Source: Pedobacter fastidiosus
GTDB lineage: Bacteria > Bacteroidota > Bacteroidia > Sphingobacteriales > Sphingobacteriaceae
Assembly (NCBI RefSeq): GCF_014306625.1
Contig: NZ_JACRYL010000010.1
Span: 132,763 to 196,762 of the forward strand
DNA length: 64,000 nt
Direction of reading: 5' to 3'
Below, in pieces: positions 54,437-63,785 of this stretch. Position 1 is the first letter of the stretch; every line of letters begins with the position of its first letter. The notes beneath the pieces are model-generated. The model saw nothing but the letters and a program-made list of their open reading frames with translations, had not been told where the DNA came from and did not search any database. The translations under genes and the position numbers were made by a program.

Positions 54437-56155
54437 GTGAGAAAAATATTATACGCTCTAACCGTCACAATAGTTTATGCTGTAAATGCATATTCGCAGA
54501 ATGTAGATATAGCGGGACTGAAAAATATTACAAAAGCTACGCCGGTAAAGTTCAGCGGTGGGGTAAACGCCAGCAGTGTTTACTTTACCGGCAACGGGCC
54601 GACCATGCGTGATCCCTTTACCTATTTTTTTCAGGGCAGTGTAAACGCCAGCCTTTTTGGCCAGATAAACCTTCCGTTTTCCTTCAATCTTACCAACAGC
54701 GGGCATGGCTTTAGCTACCCAACAATGCCAAACCGGTTGAGCCTAAACCCAACCTATAAATGGGTAGCCGGGCATATCGGAGATGTATCCATGTCATTTT
54801 CGCCTTATACCCTGAGCGGACATCAGTTTACAGGTGTTGGCTTTGACCTGACCCCTGATGGGCCGTGGAAAATAAGTGCCATGTACGGGCGATTGCAACG
54901 TGCAGTTGATTACGAACCCTTAAACAGAAATGCCCAACCTGGTTACAGGCGCATGGGCTATGGTACAAAGCTTGGCTACGAGAAAAAAAACTATACGCTT
55001 GGACTCACCGTTTTCCATGCAAAAGACGACCAGAATTCGCTGGTTAACCGTCCGGACAGCCTGCTGATCTTTCCACAGCAGAACCTGGTGATGAGCTGGG
55101 AGTCAAAGGTTAGGCCCATGCCCGGTCTGGAGCTTTCGGGAGAATTTGCAACAAGTGCTCTTACGCGTGACCTTAGGGATACCAGTAGCAGAAAGGAAAA
55201 TCACAATTACCTAAGCCTTTTATCAAAAGGCAATGGTTCTACGAGTTATTATTCGGCTTACAAAACACAGTTGAGCTACACCTATAAAAAAAGTACACTG
55301 GGTGTAGGATATGAAAGAGTTGCACCTGGCTATCAAACATTGGGTGCTTATTACTTTAATAGTGATCTGGAAAACATTACCGTTAACATGGCACAGAGCC
55401 TTTTCAAGGACAAGGCGAACATGGCCGTTAATGTAGGTTTTCAGCGGGACAATCTGGACAACTCCAAGGCATCGGGAACAACCCGCTTTGTAGGCTCGGT
55501 AAATGTAACTTACAGCCCGAGCGAAAAACTTCAGACATCTGTAGGCTATTCAAGTTTTCAGACACATATGAACATGCGCCAGCAGTTTGATTACATCAAT
55601 CAACAGTCGCAGTTCCAGAATATCGATACCCTGAATTATGTGCAGATTTCACAGAATGCCAGTTTCAATATGAACTGGCTGACCAAAAAGAATGAAAAGC
55701 AGAGCCAGACCTTTAACCTTAGTTTGAGCTTTCAGGATGCATCTGATCAGCAGGGCGGGATTGTGGCAAATGGAAATGCGTCGCAGTTCTATAACCTGGC
55801 TACTTCTTACTCGGTTATGCTCTTAAAGCAGGCAATCGGTTTCACACTTGCCTATAATACCAGCTACAATACCATTGGCAAAAACGATTTTCTGACTATG
55901 GGACCCACACTTTCATTGAACGCAAAACTGTTTAAGAAGACACTGACTACGAGTCTTTCTACCTCATATAACTTGAGCAATTCGATGGGTATAAGGCAGA
56001 GCAGTGTACTGAATGTTAGGGCTAATGCATCTTATGTAGTAATGAAAAAACATAATCTAAATTTTAGTTTAATGAACCAGAACCGCAATATAATGTCAAA
56101 GGGTAAAAATAATGATTTAACCACCACCCTTGGTTATGGGTATAGTTTTAGATAA
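54437..56155 (+). CDS. Outer-membrane beta-barrel protein of unknown function
   Basis: A 572-residue protein from a GTG start, with a signal peptide (ending NAYSQ) and then many amphipathic beta-strands ending in aromatic residues (YSFR terminus). The pattern is that of an outer-membrane porin or barrel. It contains no TonB box or OmpA region. It is last in the toxin-linked group, 31 bp after the PKD gene. I do not recognise the family. Its barrel could help export or anchor the toxin; that is a guess from context. Confidence 0.75.
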   Translation: MRKILYALTVTIVYAVNAYSQNVDIAGLKNITKATPVKFSGGVNASSVYFTGNGPTMRDPFTYFFQGSVNASLFGQINLPFSFNLTNSGHGFSYPTMPNRLSLNPTYKWVAGHIGDVSMSFSPYTLSGHQFTGVGFDLTPDGPWKISAMYGRLQRAVDYEPLNRNAQPGYRRMGYGTKLGYEKKNYTLGLTVFHAKDDQNSLVNRPDSLLIFPQQNLVMSWESKVRPMPGLELSGEFATSALTRDLRDTSSRKENHNYLSLLSKGNGSTSYYSAYKTQLSYTYKKSTLGVGYERVAPGYQTLGAYYFNSDLENITVNMAQSLFKDKANMAVNVGFQRDNLDNSKASGTTRFVGSVNVTYSPSEKLQTSVGYSSFQTHMNMRQQFDYINQQSQFQNIDTLNYVQISQNASFNMNWLTKKNEKQSQTFNLSLSFQDASDQQGGIVANGNASQFYNLATSYSVMLLKQAIGFTLAYNTSYNTIGKNDFLTMGPTLSLNAKLFKKTLTTSLSTSYNLSNSMGIRQSSVLNVRANASYVVMKKHNLNFSLMNQNRNIMSKGKNNDLTTTLGYGYSFR

Positions 56156-56642
56156 AATATAGAAACAAATTTGAGCGAATCAATACATAGAGATGAAGTA
56201 GACGCTTCAATATAGTCATTCATTTGGTAATGCGAACTATTACAGCAAGGATTTCTGGCGAACATGACTAGTTTTAGTGATATTAAAGCTATTGGCAATT
56301 CACTTTAGTAAGTAACAGTATTTGGTCAGTAATCATTGGTCTGCACATATCAAAAGAGCTAAATAATACGCTTAATCTTTTGGATATCTTGAACGGAAGT
56401 ATCAGATTCAAATGTACAGGAAGTTCTCAAGAAGGGAAAAATCCATTAAAACCACTCTAAATTTTCATTTTCAGTCAATTTAATGGCATCAGTATAGTGA
56501 TGTATCCTTTTAAAAAGAGAATTCATTAAAAGTATAAAGAGTCGAAGCAGTATGCCGAATTCTATTCCTTTGATGGATTAATCGAATACCTTGGTTAAAC
56601 AAATGCATGAAACTAATTTGTTCGATTAATAGTTGATCGTAT
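56156..56642. other. Intergenic region with no gene seen
   Basis: These 487 bp lie between the end of the toxin locus and the tRNA terminator. Short open frames occur but none carries recognisable family sequence. It may be residue of old mobile DNA. Confidence 0.4.
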
Positions 56643-56684
56643 AAAAAACGAGACAAACAGCTTAAAAACTGATTTGTCTCGTTT
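56643..56684 (-). terminator. Rho-independent terminator of tRNA-Arg
   Basis: On the minus strand, directly after the tRNA, aaacgagacaaatcag pairs with ctgtttgtctcgttt across a short loop (one mismatch) and runs into Ts. This is a complete intrinsic terminator for the tRNA transcript. Confidence 0.85.
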
Positions 56685-56685
56685 G

Positions 56686-56757
56686 TGTTCCCAGCGGGAT
56701 TCGAACCCACATCGGTGGTACCGGAAACCACAATTCTATCCATTGAACTATGGGAAC
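56686..56757 (-). tRNA. tRNA-Arg (anticodon CCG)
   Basis: The minus-strand sequence folds as a cloverleaf. The acceptor stem GTTCCCA pairs with TGGGAAC and a discriminator A follows. The anticodon stem-loop is GTGGT-TTCCGGT-ACCAC with anticodon CCG, and the T-arm is GTGGG-TTCGAAT-CCCGC. The length is 72 nt without CCA. It reads CGG codons. A terminator follows immediately. Confidence 0.95.
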
Positions 56758-57106
56758 AGAACTGCAAATATAGAAAATCCTAAACTTAGTTTGCTGTAAT
56801 ATCTAAGCTAAAATTAAGATTCTTTTAGTCGCCTTAAAAACAACCGAAGGCTTAGTCTGTTAGTTTATCAATGCGATAAAAACCAATTAGAAATAATTAA
56901 ATGGTGTAAATCTAAATTTTATTTTTCGGCAGAATAAAATCAGCGATTTAGATAAAACACAACTGATTTCTATTTCAAATTTAAAGAGATTTAATTTTCT
57001 AAAAATTAGTCATAAAGCAATCAATGTTGGCTTTTTAAGAAATAAAAACGCACCTTTGCGAACCGTTTATAAAGGTTTAAGCATGTAATAAGAAATTTTG
57101 TTGTTT
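56758..57106. other. Intergenic region upstream of mgtE
   Basis: These 349 bp lie between the tRNA and the transporter gene and must contain both promoters. No riboswitch-like structure is apparent by eye. Confidence 0.35.
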
Positions 57107-58483
57107 ATGGAAGAATTGGTTGTAGAAGAGGTTCAGGAACTGCTTGAAAAAGAAAACGATAAAGCATTAAAGCAATATCTAGATGAGCTGAATATCTCGG
57201 ATGTAGAACAACTAATTGATGAACTTCCACAATACGCAGCAAAATTTATCGAAACCATTTCTGTTAATAGAGCCGTAAACGTTTTCAGAATTCTCGATTT
57301 CCCAACACAAGAACGGATCATTAAAAAACTTTCTGGAAATAAACTTAATCAAATCATTAAGGATCTTCCTCCTGATGATAGAACAGCACTTTTTAGTGAA
57401 TTAAAAGGCGACGTAGTTAAAAAGATGATTACGCTTTTACCTCCAGAAGAACGTAAAGAATCACTTGCGCTTTTAGGCTATAAAGAAGACAGTATCGGCC
57501 GGTTAATGACGCCCGATTACATTGCTGTGAAACCAGAATGGTCTATAACCAGAGTTTTGGCACACATTAGGCGTTACGGAAAAAATTCTGAAACCATTGA
57601 TGTTGTTTACGTAATCGATAAGGAAGGTGTCTTATTAGATGACATTCGAATTCGAGAGGTTTTGTTGGCAGATCCGGAAGCCATCATTGGCGAGTTAACC
57701 GATAAACGTTTCATAGCACTTAAAGCAAATGATCCGCAGGAAGATGCCATTAATATTTTCCGAATGAACAACCGTGTGGCTTTGCCAGTGGTTGATGAAA
57801 ATAATATTCTTTTAGGTATTGTAACCGTTGATGATATTTTGTGGATTGCCAACGAAGAATACACAGAAGATATGCATAAAATTGGAGGTAGTGCTGCCTT
57901 GGATGAACCATATCTGGATACTTCGATTTTTAATTTGGTAAGAAAACGTGTGGGTTGGCTTGCTATTTTAATGATTGGCGAAATGCTTACAGCCACAGCA
58001 ATGGGCTTTTTCGAAGGGCAAATTCATAAAGCAACTGTATTGGCACTTTTCATCCCATTAATTATATCATGTGGTGGTAATAGCGGTTCTCAAGCCTCAA
58101 CGTTAATTATTCAAGCCATGGCTTTGGGCGAGGTTACGATTAAAGATTGGTGGCTTGTAATGCGAAGAGAAATTACTTCGGGATTTTTACTCGGCATATG
58201 TTTAGGAATAATAGGCTTTCTTCGGATTCTTGTTTGGCATGTTGCCGCACCAAATGTTTACGGAGAACATTGGATTTTAATTGCTGCTACAATTAGCGTT
58301 TCTTTAGTTTTTGTGGTTTTATGGGGCTCTTTAAGTGGCTCAATGTTGCCTGTTTTGCTCAAAAAATTAGGTGCCGATCCTGCAACTTCATCAGCTCCCT
58401 TTGTAGCAACCCTTGTAGATGTTACTGGATTAATTATTTACTTCAGCTTTGCTGTTTTGTTTTTAAAAGGCGTACTGCTTTAA
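57107..58483 (+). CDS. mgtE: Magnesium transporter MgtE
   Basis: A 458-residue protein from the ATG at 57107; a TTG three codons upstream is less likely. It has a charged N-terminal MgtE domain (LPPDDRTALFSELKGDVVKKMITLLPPEER). A CBS pair follows (GYKEDSIGRLMTPDYIAVKPEWSITRVLAHIRR, VALPVVDENNILLGIVTVDDI). The C-terminal channel domain has five helices with the conserved PLIISCGGNSGSQAST and a second half-helix near the end. The CBS/N domains close the channel when Mg2+ is high. It is an inner-membrane Mg2+ uptake channel of normal length. The HAD gene follows after 9 bp and may be co-transcribed. Confidence 0.95.
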   Translation: MEELVVEEVQELLEKENDKALKQYLDELNISDVEQLIDELPQYAAKFIETISVNRAVNVFRILDFPTQERIIKKLSGNKLNQIIKDLPPDDRTALFSELKGDVVKKMITLLPPEERKESLALLGYKEDSIGRLMTPDYIAVKPEWSITRVLAHIRRYGKNSETIDVVYVIDKEGVLLDDIRIREVLLADPEAIIGELTDKRFIALKANDPQEDAINIFRMNNRVALPVVDENNILLGIVTVDDILWIANEEYTEDMHKIGGSAALDEPYLDTSIFNLVRKRVGWLAILMIGEMLTATAMGFFEGQIHKATVLALFIPLIISCGGNSGSQASTLIIQAMALGEVTIKDWWLVMRREITSGFLLGICLGIIGFLRILVWHVAAPNVYGEHWILIAATISVSLVFVVLWGSLSGSMLPVLLKKLGADPATSSAPFVATLVDVTGLIIYFSFAVLFLKGVLL

Positions 58484-58492
58484 CTTATATTC

Positions 58493-59113
58493 ATGGAAAA
58501 CCAAAAGAAAATTACAACCTTATTTACCGATATCGGTGGTGTTTTGTTAACAAACGGATGGGATAGACAGGCGAGGGGAGAAGCTGCGGTACTTTTTAAT
58601 CTCGATTCTGTAGATTTGGAAGAACGCCATCACCTTACTTTTGATACTTATGAAGTTGGTAAATTAACGCTGGATGAATACTTGGAAAGAATTGTATTTT
58701 TTACAGAACGCTCCTTTAGTTACGATGATTTTAAAGAATTTATGTTCAAAAAATCGTTGCCTTATAACGATATGATTGCATTAATCTGCGATTTAAAAAA
58801 GAAATACAATCTTAAGGTTGCCGTAATCAGCAATGAGGGAAGAGAATTAAATCAATACAGAATTAATACTTTCAAGCTAAATGAATTCGTCGATTTCTTT
58901 GTTTCATCAAGCTTTGTTCATTTCCGTAAACCCGATGCAGATATTTTTAAAGTTGCCATAGATATTTCGCAGAGCGATGTTGCAACGAGTTTGTATATCG
59001 ATGATAGAATGCTTTTTGTTCAGGTTGCAGAAGGTTTGGGCTTGCAAGGAATTCATCACATTAACTATGAAGATACAAAAGCGCAGTTAGCTGCATTTGG
59101 TTTGGAGGTTTAA
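58493..59113 (+). CDS. HAD family hydrolase
   Basis: A 206-residue protein with the four HAD motifs: motif I TLFTDIGGVLL (nucleophile Asp, with Gly where DxD enzymes have the second Asp), motif II AVISNEG, motif III Lys in FRKPDADIF and motif IV YIDDRML. The GGVL variant is typical of class IA epoxide-hydrolase/dehalogenase-like HADs that act on small phosphoesters. It follows mgtE by 9 bp. The substrate is unknown. Confidence 0.9.
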   Translation: MENQKKITTLFTDIGGVLLTNGWDRQARGEAAVLFNLDSVDLEERHHLTFDTYEVGKLTLDEYLERIVFFTERSFSYDDFKEFMFKKSLPYNDMIALICDLKKKYNLKVAVISNEGRELNQYRINTFKLNEFVDFFVSSSFVHFRKPDADIFKVAIDISQSDVATSLYIDDRMLFVQVAEGLGLQGIHHINYEDTKAQLAAFGLEV

Positions 59114-59189
59114 GCCATATAAATCAGTGCAAATCAAAAAAAAGGGATAAAATGTTTTGGGAAAGCAAAGACAGCATCTCTTTTTAAAA

Positions 59190-59290
59190 TCTGTTCCCGT
59201 TCCAAAGGAACCCCTATGGGGCTTTCCGTTATATCCCTGATAAAATCCCGATAGCCATTGGGATAGGGGATGCCACTTCAATCGGGTTTA
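59190..59290. repeat. Hairpin-rich intergenic element
   Basis: Three small inverted repeats follow one another: gttcc-aaa-ggaac at 59199-59211, cccc-tat-gggg at 59211-59221 and atccc...gggat at 59245-59264. Such clusters are common as dispersed repeats in Pedobacter-type genomes. Only this copy is in the window, so repeat status is inferred. Confidence 0.45.
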
Positions 59291-59397
59291 AGAAATTAAG
59301 ATTGTGCTACTATTTACATTTGCAAAGTTGGCCTTTCTAAATTATTAATTCGACCCAGGTTCCGTGCATTCTGGGTTTCCGTGGCAAATCAGCCCAT

Positions 59398-59424
59398 AAA
59401 AAAAGCCACTCTCTCGAATGGCTT
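59398..59424 (-). terminator. Terminator of ychF
   Basis: On the minus strand aagcca pairs with tggctt around a 10-nt loop and is followed by a run of Ts, 25 to 50 bases after the ychF stop. It is a short intrinsic terminator. Confidence 0.7.
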
Positions 59425-59450
59425 CATGCTTTCAAAGTCCCTTTTAGGAG

Positions 59451-60545
59451 TTAAACATTAAATCTAAAATGCATAATGTCTCCATCTTCAACGATGTATG
59501 TTTTGCCTTCAACACCTAATTTACCCGCATCTTTACAAGCATTTTCCGAACCTAATGTTACAAAATCAATATATTTTATTACTTCAGCACGGATAAAACC
59601 TTTCTCAAAATCGGTATGAATTACGCCTGCAGCCTGTGGCGCAGTAAATCCTTTGGTAATGGTCCAAGCTCTAACTTCAGTAACACCAGCAGTAAAATAG
59701 GTGTAAAGATTTAATAATTTATAAGCCGCACGAATCAATTTATTAACACCAGATTCAGTTAAGCCTAAATCAGCCAAAAATTCCTGGCGTTCTTCATAAC
59801 TTTCCAGTTCAGCAATTTCCGATTCAATTTTTGCAGAGATTACCAAAACCTCAGCATTCTCATCAGCAACGTTTGCCTTTACTAAATCAACATATTTGTT
59901 TCCGTTGATTACCGATGCTTCATCAACATTGCAAACATACATTACAGGTTTTTGCGTTAACAAGCCCAAATCTTCTATAAAATCGAAATCATCTTGAGGA
60001 AGAGATGCAGTACGAATAGATTTTCCACTTTCTAAATGTGCCTTTACAACAGTTAAAATTTCAAAAGTGCGTTTAGCCTCTTTATCGGTTTTAGCCATTT
60101 TTTCTACTTTCTGAATTCGTTTATCAACGGTATCCAAATCCTTTAGCTGTAACTCGGTATCAATAATTTCTCTATCACGAATAGGGTCAACAGATCCATC
60201 TACGTGAATAACGTTACCATCATCAAAACAACGCAAAACATGAATAATTGCATTCGTAGCGCGGATATTTCCTAAAAATTGGTTTCCCAATCCTTCACCT
60301 TTAGATGCGCCTTTTACTAAGCCGGCAATATCAACAATCTCAATTGTATTCGGTTGCACCTTATTTGGCTTAACCAATTCTGCAAGTTTAGTTAATCTTT
60401 CATCAGGCACTGTAATTACGCCAACATTTGGCTCAATTGTACAAAACGGAAAATTGGCCGCCTGTGCTTTCGCATTTGATAAACAGTTAAAAAGTGTCGA
60501 TTTTCCAACATTTGGTAAACCCACTATACCACATTGTAATGCCAT
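59451..60545 (-). CDS. ychF: Redox-regulated ATPase YchF (Obg-related)
   Basis: A 364-residue P-loop protein. GLPNVGKSTLFN is the G1 motif, DIAGLVKGASKGEGLGNQFL covers G3 and NVDEAS replaces NKxD, which explains the ATP preference of YchF. The C-terminal TGS domain ends in GKTYIVEDGDIMHFRFNV, the standard YchF ending. It binds ribosomes and is involved in stress and translation control. Length and domain order are normal. It is convergent with the HAD gene. Confidence 0.97.
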   Translation of the reverse strand: MALQCGIVGLPNVGKSTLFNCLSNAKAQAANFPFCTIEPNVGVITVPDERLTKLAELVKPNKVQPNTIEIVDIAGLVKGASKGEGLGNQFLGNIRATNAIIHVLRCFDDGNVIHVDGSVDPIRDREIIDTELQLKDLDTVDKRIQKVEKMAKTDKEAKRTFEILTVVKAHLESGKSIRTASLPQDDFDFIEDLGLLTQKPVMYVCNVDEASVINGNKYVDLVKANVADENAEVLVISAKIESEIAELESYEERQEFLADLGLTESGVNKLIRAAYKLLNLYTYFTAGVTEVRAWTITKGFTAPQAAGVIHTDFEKGFIRAEVIKYIDFVTLGSENACKDAGKLGVEGKTYIVEDGDIMHFRFNV

Positions 60546-60702
60546 TTATATTTTAAAATTATTTGATTTACGATTTACGAACCCCACCTTCACCTTTCTT
60601 AAAGTCGGCAAAGATAAGCTTTTAAAACCTTTATTTAAATCCTTTCGCTTGTAGGAAATCGATATTTTATCTAAGTTTAAGCCAAATTAGAGAATTAAGC
60701 CC

Positions 60703-61164
60703 ATGGAAGATTTAGAACAAGACGTTCCCCAAGAAGTAAAATTAGTTGTTACAGAAGAAATGCGCAGCTATATTTATGAAATTACAAAGTGGAGCAGGTT
60801 CTTATCCATTATCGGTTTTATTTTATCCGCACTTTTAATTCTTGGTTCTTTAAGCATTGGCGCCGCAATTGGTGCAAATCCAGCCATGTTAAAACAATTG
60901 GGTCCATTAGCTGGTATAGGTGGAATTGGCTTAACAATTATGTATTTGGTTATAGCCCTAATTTATTTCTATCCCAGTTTATTATTATTTAGGTTTTCCA
61001 ATAAAGGCAAACATGCTGTTTTATATGGTGAACAAGAAAGTTTAAATGAAGCCATGCTCAACATGAAATCTTTATTTAAATTTTGGGGAATCCTAACCAT
61101 CGTAATTATTATTCTTTATTTTCTTCTAATTTTTATCGTTGGGGCAAGTATTGCAATGAAATAA
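60703..61164 (+). CDS. Small membrane protein (DUF5362-like)
   Basis: A 153-residue protein with an acidic N-terminus and three hydrophobic segments: SIIGFILSALLILGSLSIGAA, LTIMYLVIALIYFYPSLLLF and ILTIVIIILYFLLIFIVGASI. A cytoplasmic-type helix (FSNKGKHAVLYGEQESLNEAMLNMKSLF) lies before the last. The pattern fits the DUF5362 group of Bacteroidota. Function unknown. It is divergent from ychF and followed by the tandem repeat. Confidence 0.75.
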   Translation: MEDLEQDVPQEVKLVVTEEMRSYIYEITKWSRFLSIIGFILSALLILGSLSIGAAIGANPAMLKQLGPLAGIGGIGLTIMYLVIALIYFYPSLLLFRFSNKGKHAVLYGEQESLNEAMLNMKSLFKFWGILTIVIIILYFLLIFIVGASIAMK

Positions 61165-61207
61165 TTAAAAACTTCATTAATTTCAGATTACTGTTTTTTT
61201 ATGCTCG

Positions 61208-61478
61208 TAGAAATTGAAGGATTACTTATCAATTTTACCATATAAGGAATATAAGAAAATATAAGTGAGTGGTTCGTCTAGCTTTAATCATGTTTTAACC
61301 TTAGAAATTGAAGGATTACTTTTCAATTCTACCATATAAGGAATATAAGAAAATGTAAGTGAATGGTCCGTCTAGCTTTGGTTATGTTTTAACCTTAGAA
61401 ATTGAAGGATCACTTTCAATTTTACCATATAAGGAATGTAAGAAAATACAATTGAATAGTTCTTCTAGCTTTAGTGGT
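61208..61478 (+). repeat. Tandem repeat, 94-bp unit, nearly 3 copies
   Basis: Units start at 61208, 61302 and 61396. The second is a near copy of the first, and the third is shorter and diverged by a few percent. The core is TAGAAATTGAAGGATTACTT followed by ACCATATAAGGAATATAAGA. It is located after the DUF5362-like gene and before the DUF3276 gene terminator, with no ORF. Function unknown. Confidence 0.8.
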
Positions 61479-61544
61479 GATATCAAATTACAAATCAATA
61501 TAGCGATTTTATCACCAAACCTAATGTGCTCAGCGCATACAAAA

Positions 61545-61573
61545 AAAGCCTTTGTGGTTTAAACAAAGGCTTT
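61545..61573. terminator. Bidirectional hairpin terminator
   Basis: aaagcctttg pairs with caaaggcttt around a 9-nt loop. It is flanked by A-runs on the left and TATATA on the right, so it can end transcription of the minus-strand DUF3276 gene (20 bp away) and probably of the plus-strand gene. Confidence 0.75.
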
Positions 61574-61592
61574 ATATAGAAATATATATTAC

Positions 61593-61916
61593 TTAAAAAG
61601 AAAAATCGTCGTTAGTTTTTGTGCTATGTTCTCCGTTTTCAGAATATTCATAACGTTTTTCTACAACATCTTGGTGAGTTTTGATGTATTCAACAGTTTC
61701 TGTTAATCCTTCAGTAAATTTTTCGAAGTCTTCTTTATATAGAAAGATTTTGTGTTTTACGAATACCCCGTCTTCTAATCTTTTTTTGCTCTCGGTAACT
61801 GTTAAATAATAATCACCTGAACGAGTAGCCTTCACGTCGAAAAAATAAGTTCTCTTACCTGCCCTTACTTTCTTTGAAAAAACTTCTTCTCTCTCTTTGT
61901 TGTCGAATTCTCCCAT
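61593..61916 (-). CDS. DUF3276 PUR-alpha-like nucleic-acid-binding protein
   Basis: The protein is 107 residues from MGEFDNKEREEVFSKKVRAG; the frame is open upstream but those residues are not part of the family. The body KRTYFFDVKATRSGDYYLTVTESKK with FVKHKIFLYKEDFEKFTEGLTETVEYIK is a PUR-like single repeat. Bacteroidota homologues bind single-stranded nucleic acid. The role in the cell is unknown. A terminator follows by 20 bp. Confidence 0.9.
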   Translation of the reverse strand: MGEFDNKEREEVFSKKVRAGKRTYFFDVKATRSGDYYLTVTESKKRLEDGVFVKHKIFLYKEDFEKFTEGLTETVEYIKTHQDVVEKRYEYSENGEHSTKTNDDFSF

Positions 61917-61994
61917 GGTTGGTATTGATGTTGGTTTTTGGTTTCGGTAAATATAAAGCAAATATTTAAAGTTCAAAATAGTATTTAACAGAAT

Positions 61995-63785
61995 TTAAAT
62001 ACTTCTGCTTTCTTCTTCCAAAAGTTGGTTATTGTACAATTCGGTATAAGCGCCATTTAAGCTAAGTAATTGGTGGTGTGTACCTTGTTCTATAATCTTT
62101 CCATCATCAAGCACCAATATTTTATCTGCATTTTTAATAGTAGAAATTCTGTGTGCAATTAAAATACTTGTTTTGCCAAGCATAATTTTACTCAGATTTT
62201 GTAATATTTCTTCCTCAGTTTTGGTATCAACAGCAGAAAGGCAATCATCAAAGATTAAGATCTTCGGCGATTTAATTAATGCTCTGGCGATTGATACACG
62301 TTGTTTTTGTCCGCCAGAAAGGGTAATGCCACGTTCGCCAAGCATGGTTTCGAAGCGTTCTTCAAAATCTATAATGTTTTGGTAAACCGAAGCATTTTTA
62401 GCAGCATCAAATACCTGCTCATCCGTAACTTCATCCAAACCAAAGGCAATGTTGTTTTTAATGGTGTCAGAAAAAAGAAAAACTTCCTGCGGAACAAAAC
62501 CAATCTGACCGCGGTAATTTTTAAGATTTACCGATTTTAAATTCTCCCCATCAACCTTAATTTCGCCATCCTCAACATCGTACATTCGCATAATTAAATT
62601 GGCAAGTGTAGATTTTCCAGAACCTGTTTTGCCTATTATCGCAACAAATTCTCCATTATTGATTTCGAAATTAACGTTCTTTAAGGCCTCAATACCTGTA
62701 TCTGGGTAAGTAAAACTTACATTTTCGAACTTAATGTTTCCCTTCAATTCTATTTCTTCAGTTTGTTTAGATTGAATATCAGAAGGAATATCCAAAAACT
62801 CATTAATCCTTTTTTGCGATGCAGCTGCCCTTTGAATTAAAGAAGTAACCCAGCCCAACATGGTTACTGGGAAAGTAAGTTGATTGATATAAATAATAAA
62901 TTCGGCAATATTTCCGGCCGTAATACTTCCATTCATTACTTGGATCCCACCAATGTAAATAGTCAAAATGGTACTCAAACCAATTAAAAGTAACATTGTT
63001 GGGTAAAAGAGCGCCGATACTTTCACCAAACTCATTGAGTCTTTTTTATACGCATTGCTCTGTATTTCGAACATATTCCTGGTATAATCCTCTCGAACAT
63101 AAGATTTTATAATCCTGATGCCCGAAAAACGTTCTTGTACAAAACTCGAAAGATCTGATAAACGCTCCTGAATTTTCCCACTCTTTTTAAAAATCAAAGT
63201 ATTTACATAATATATAATGATCACTAAAAAAGGAAGAGGCAATAAACAATAAGTGGCCAGTTTGGAATTTACATCAAACATCGACCAAATAATCAATACC
63301 GATAAAACAAAAGTGTTAATCGTGTACATAATTGCTGGGCCAACATACATCCGCACTCGGTTTACATCTTCCGTTGCTCGGTTCATTAAATCGCCGGTAT
63401 TGTTTCTTCTATAAAAACCCAAACTCAGTTCTTGGTAGTGCTGATAAATGTCGTTTTTCATATCGAACTCAATATGTCGAGACATTAAAATAATGGTTTG
63501 ACGCATAAAGAAGAGAAACAATCCCCGCAAAACGTAAAGGGCAATAACCAATAAGCCGAAATAAAGCAGGTTGCTGCTGAAAATGCTATAAATGATTTCC
63601 TGCCTTTCAAAACCTTGAAAAAGATTATAAATCTGGATGTTTTCTGTAATTAAATCTACAGCGTAACCAATTACCTGAGCAGGCACAACACCAAAAATGT
63701 TGGAGATCACAACGAAGATACTTCCAGGAATTATCCACCACTTATATTTAAGAAAATACTTGTTTAATCTGCTCAGATGTTTCAT
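61995..63785 (-). CDS. ABC transporter, half-size exporter (MsbA-like)
   Basis: A 596-residue half-transporter. Six transmembrane helices occupy the first 320 residues (YKWWIIPGSIFVVISNIFGV, LLYFGLLVIALYVLRGLFLFF). The nucleotide-binding domain has Walker A IGKTGSGKST, signature LSGGQKQRVSIARAL, Walker B ILIFDDCLSAVD and H-loop IAHRIST. It probably exports a lipid or drug-like molecule as a homodimer. No partner gene is present. Length and layout are standard. Substrate unknown. Confidence 0.94.
   Translation of the reverse strand: MKHLSRLNKYFLKYKWWIIPGSIFVVISNIFGVVPAQVIGYAVDLITENIQIYNLFQGFERQEIIYSIFSSNLLYFGLLVIALYVLRGLFLFFMRQTIILMSRHIEFDMKNDIYQHYQELSLGFYRRNNTGDLMNRATEDVNRVRMYVGPAIMYTINTFVLSVLIIWSMFDVNSKLATYCLLPLPFLVIIIYYVNTLIFKKSGKIQERLSDLSSFVQERFSGIRIIKSYVREDYTRNMFEIQSNAYKKDSMSLVKVSALFYPTMLLLIGLSTILTIYIGGIQVMNGSITAGNIAEFIIYINQLTFPVTMLGWVTSLIQRAAASQKRINEFLDIPSDIQSKQTEEIELKGNIKFENVSFTYPDTGIEALKNVNFEINNGEFVAIIGKTGSGKSTLANLIMRMYDVEDGEIKVDGENLKSVNLKNYRGQIGFVPQEVFLFSDTIKNNIAFGLDEVTDEQVFDAAKNASVYQNIIDFEERFETMLGERGITLSGGQKQRVSIARALIKSPKILIFDDCLSAVDTKTEEEILQNLSKIMLGKTSILIAHRISTIKNADKILVLDDGKIIEQGTHHQLLSLNGAYTELYNNQLLEEESRSI

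Noticed and set aside
61208..61478. CRISPR array for the 94-bp tandem repeat
   Set aside because: The units are contiguous and long, with no spacers of equal length and no cas genes in the window.
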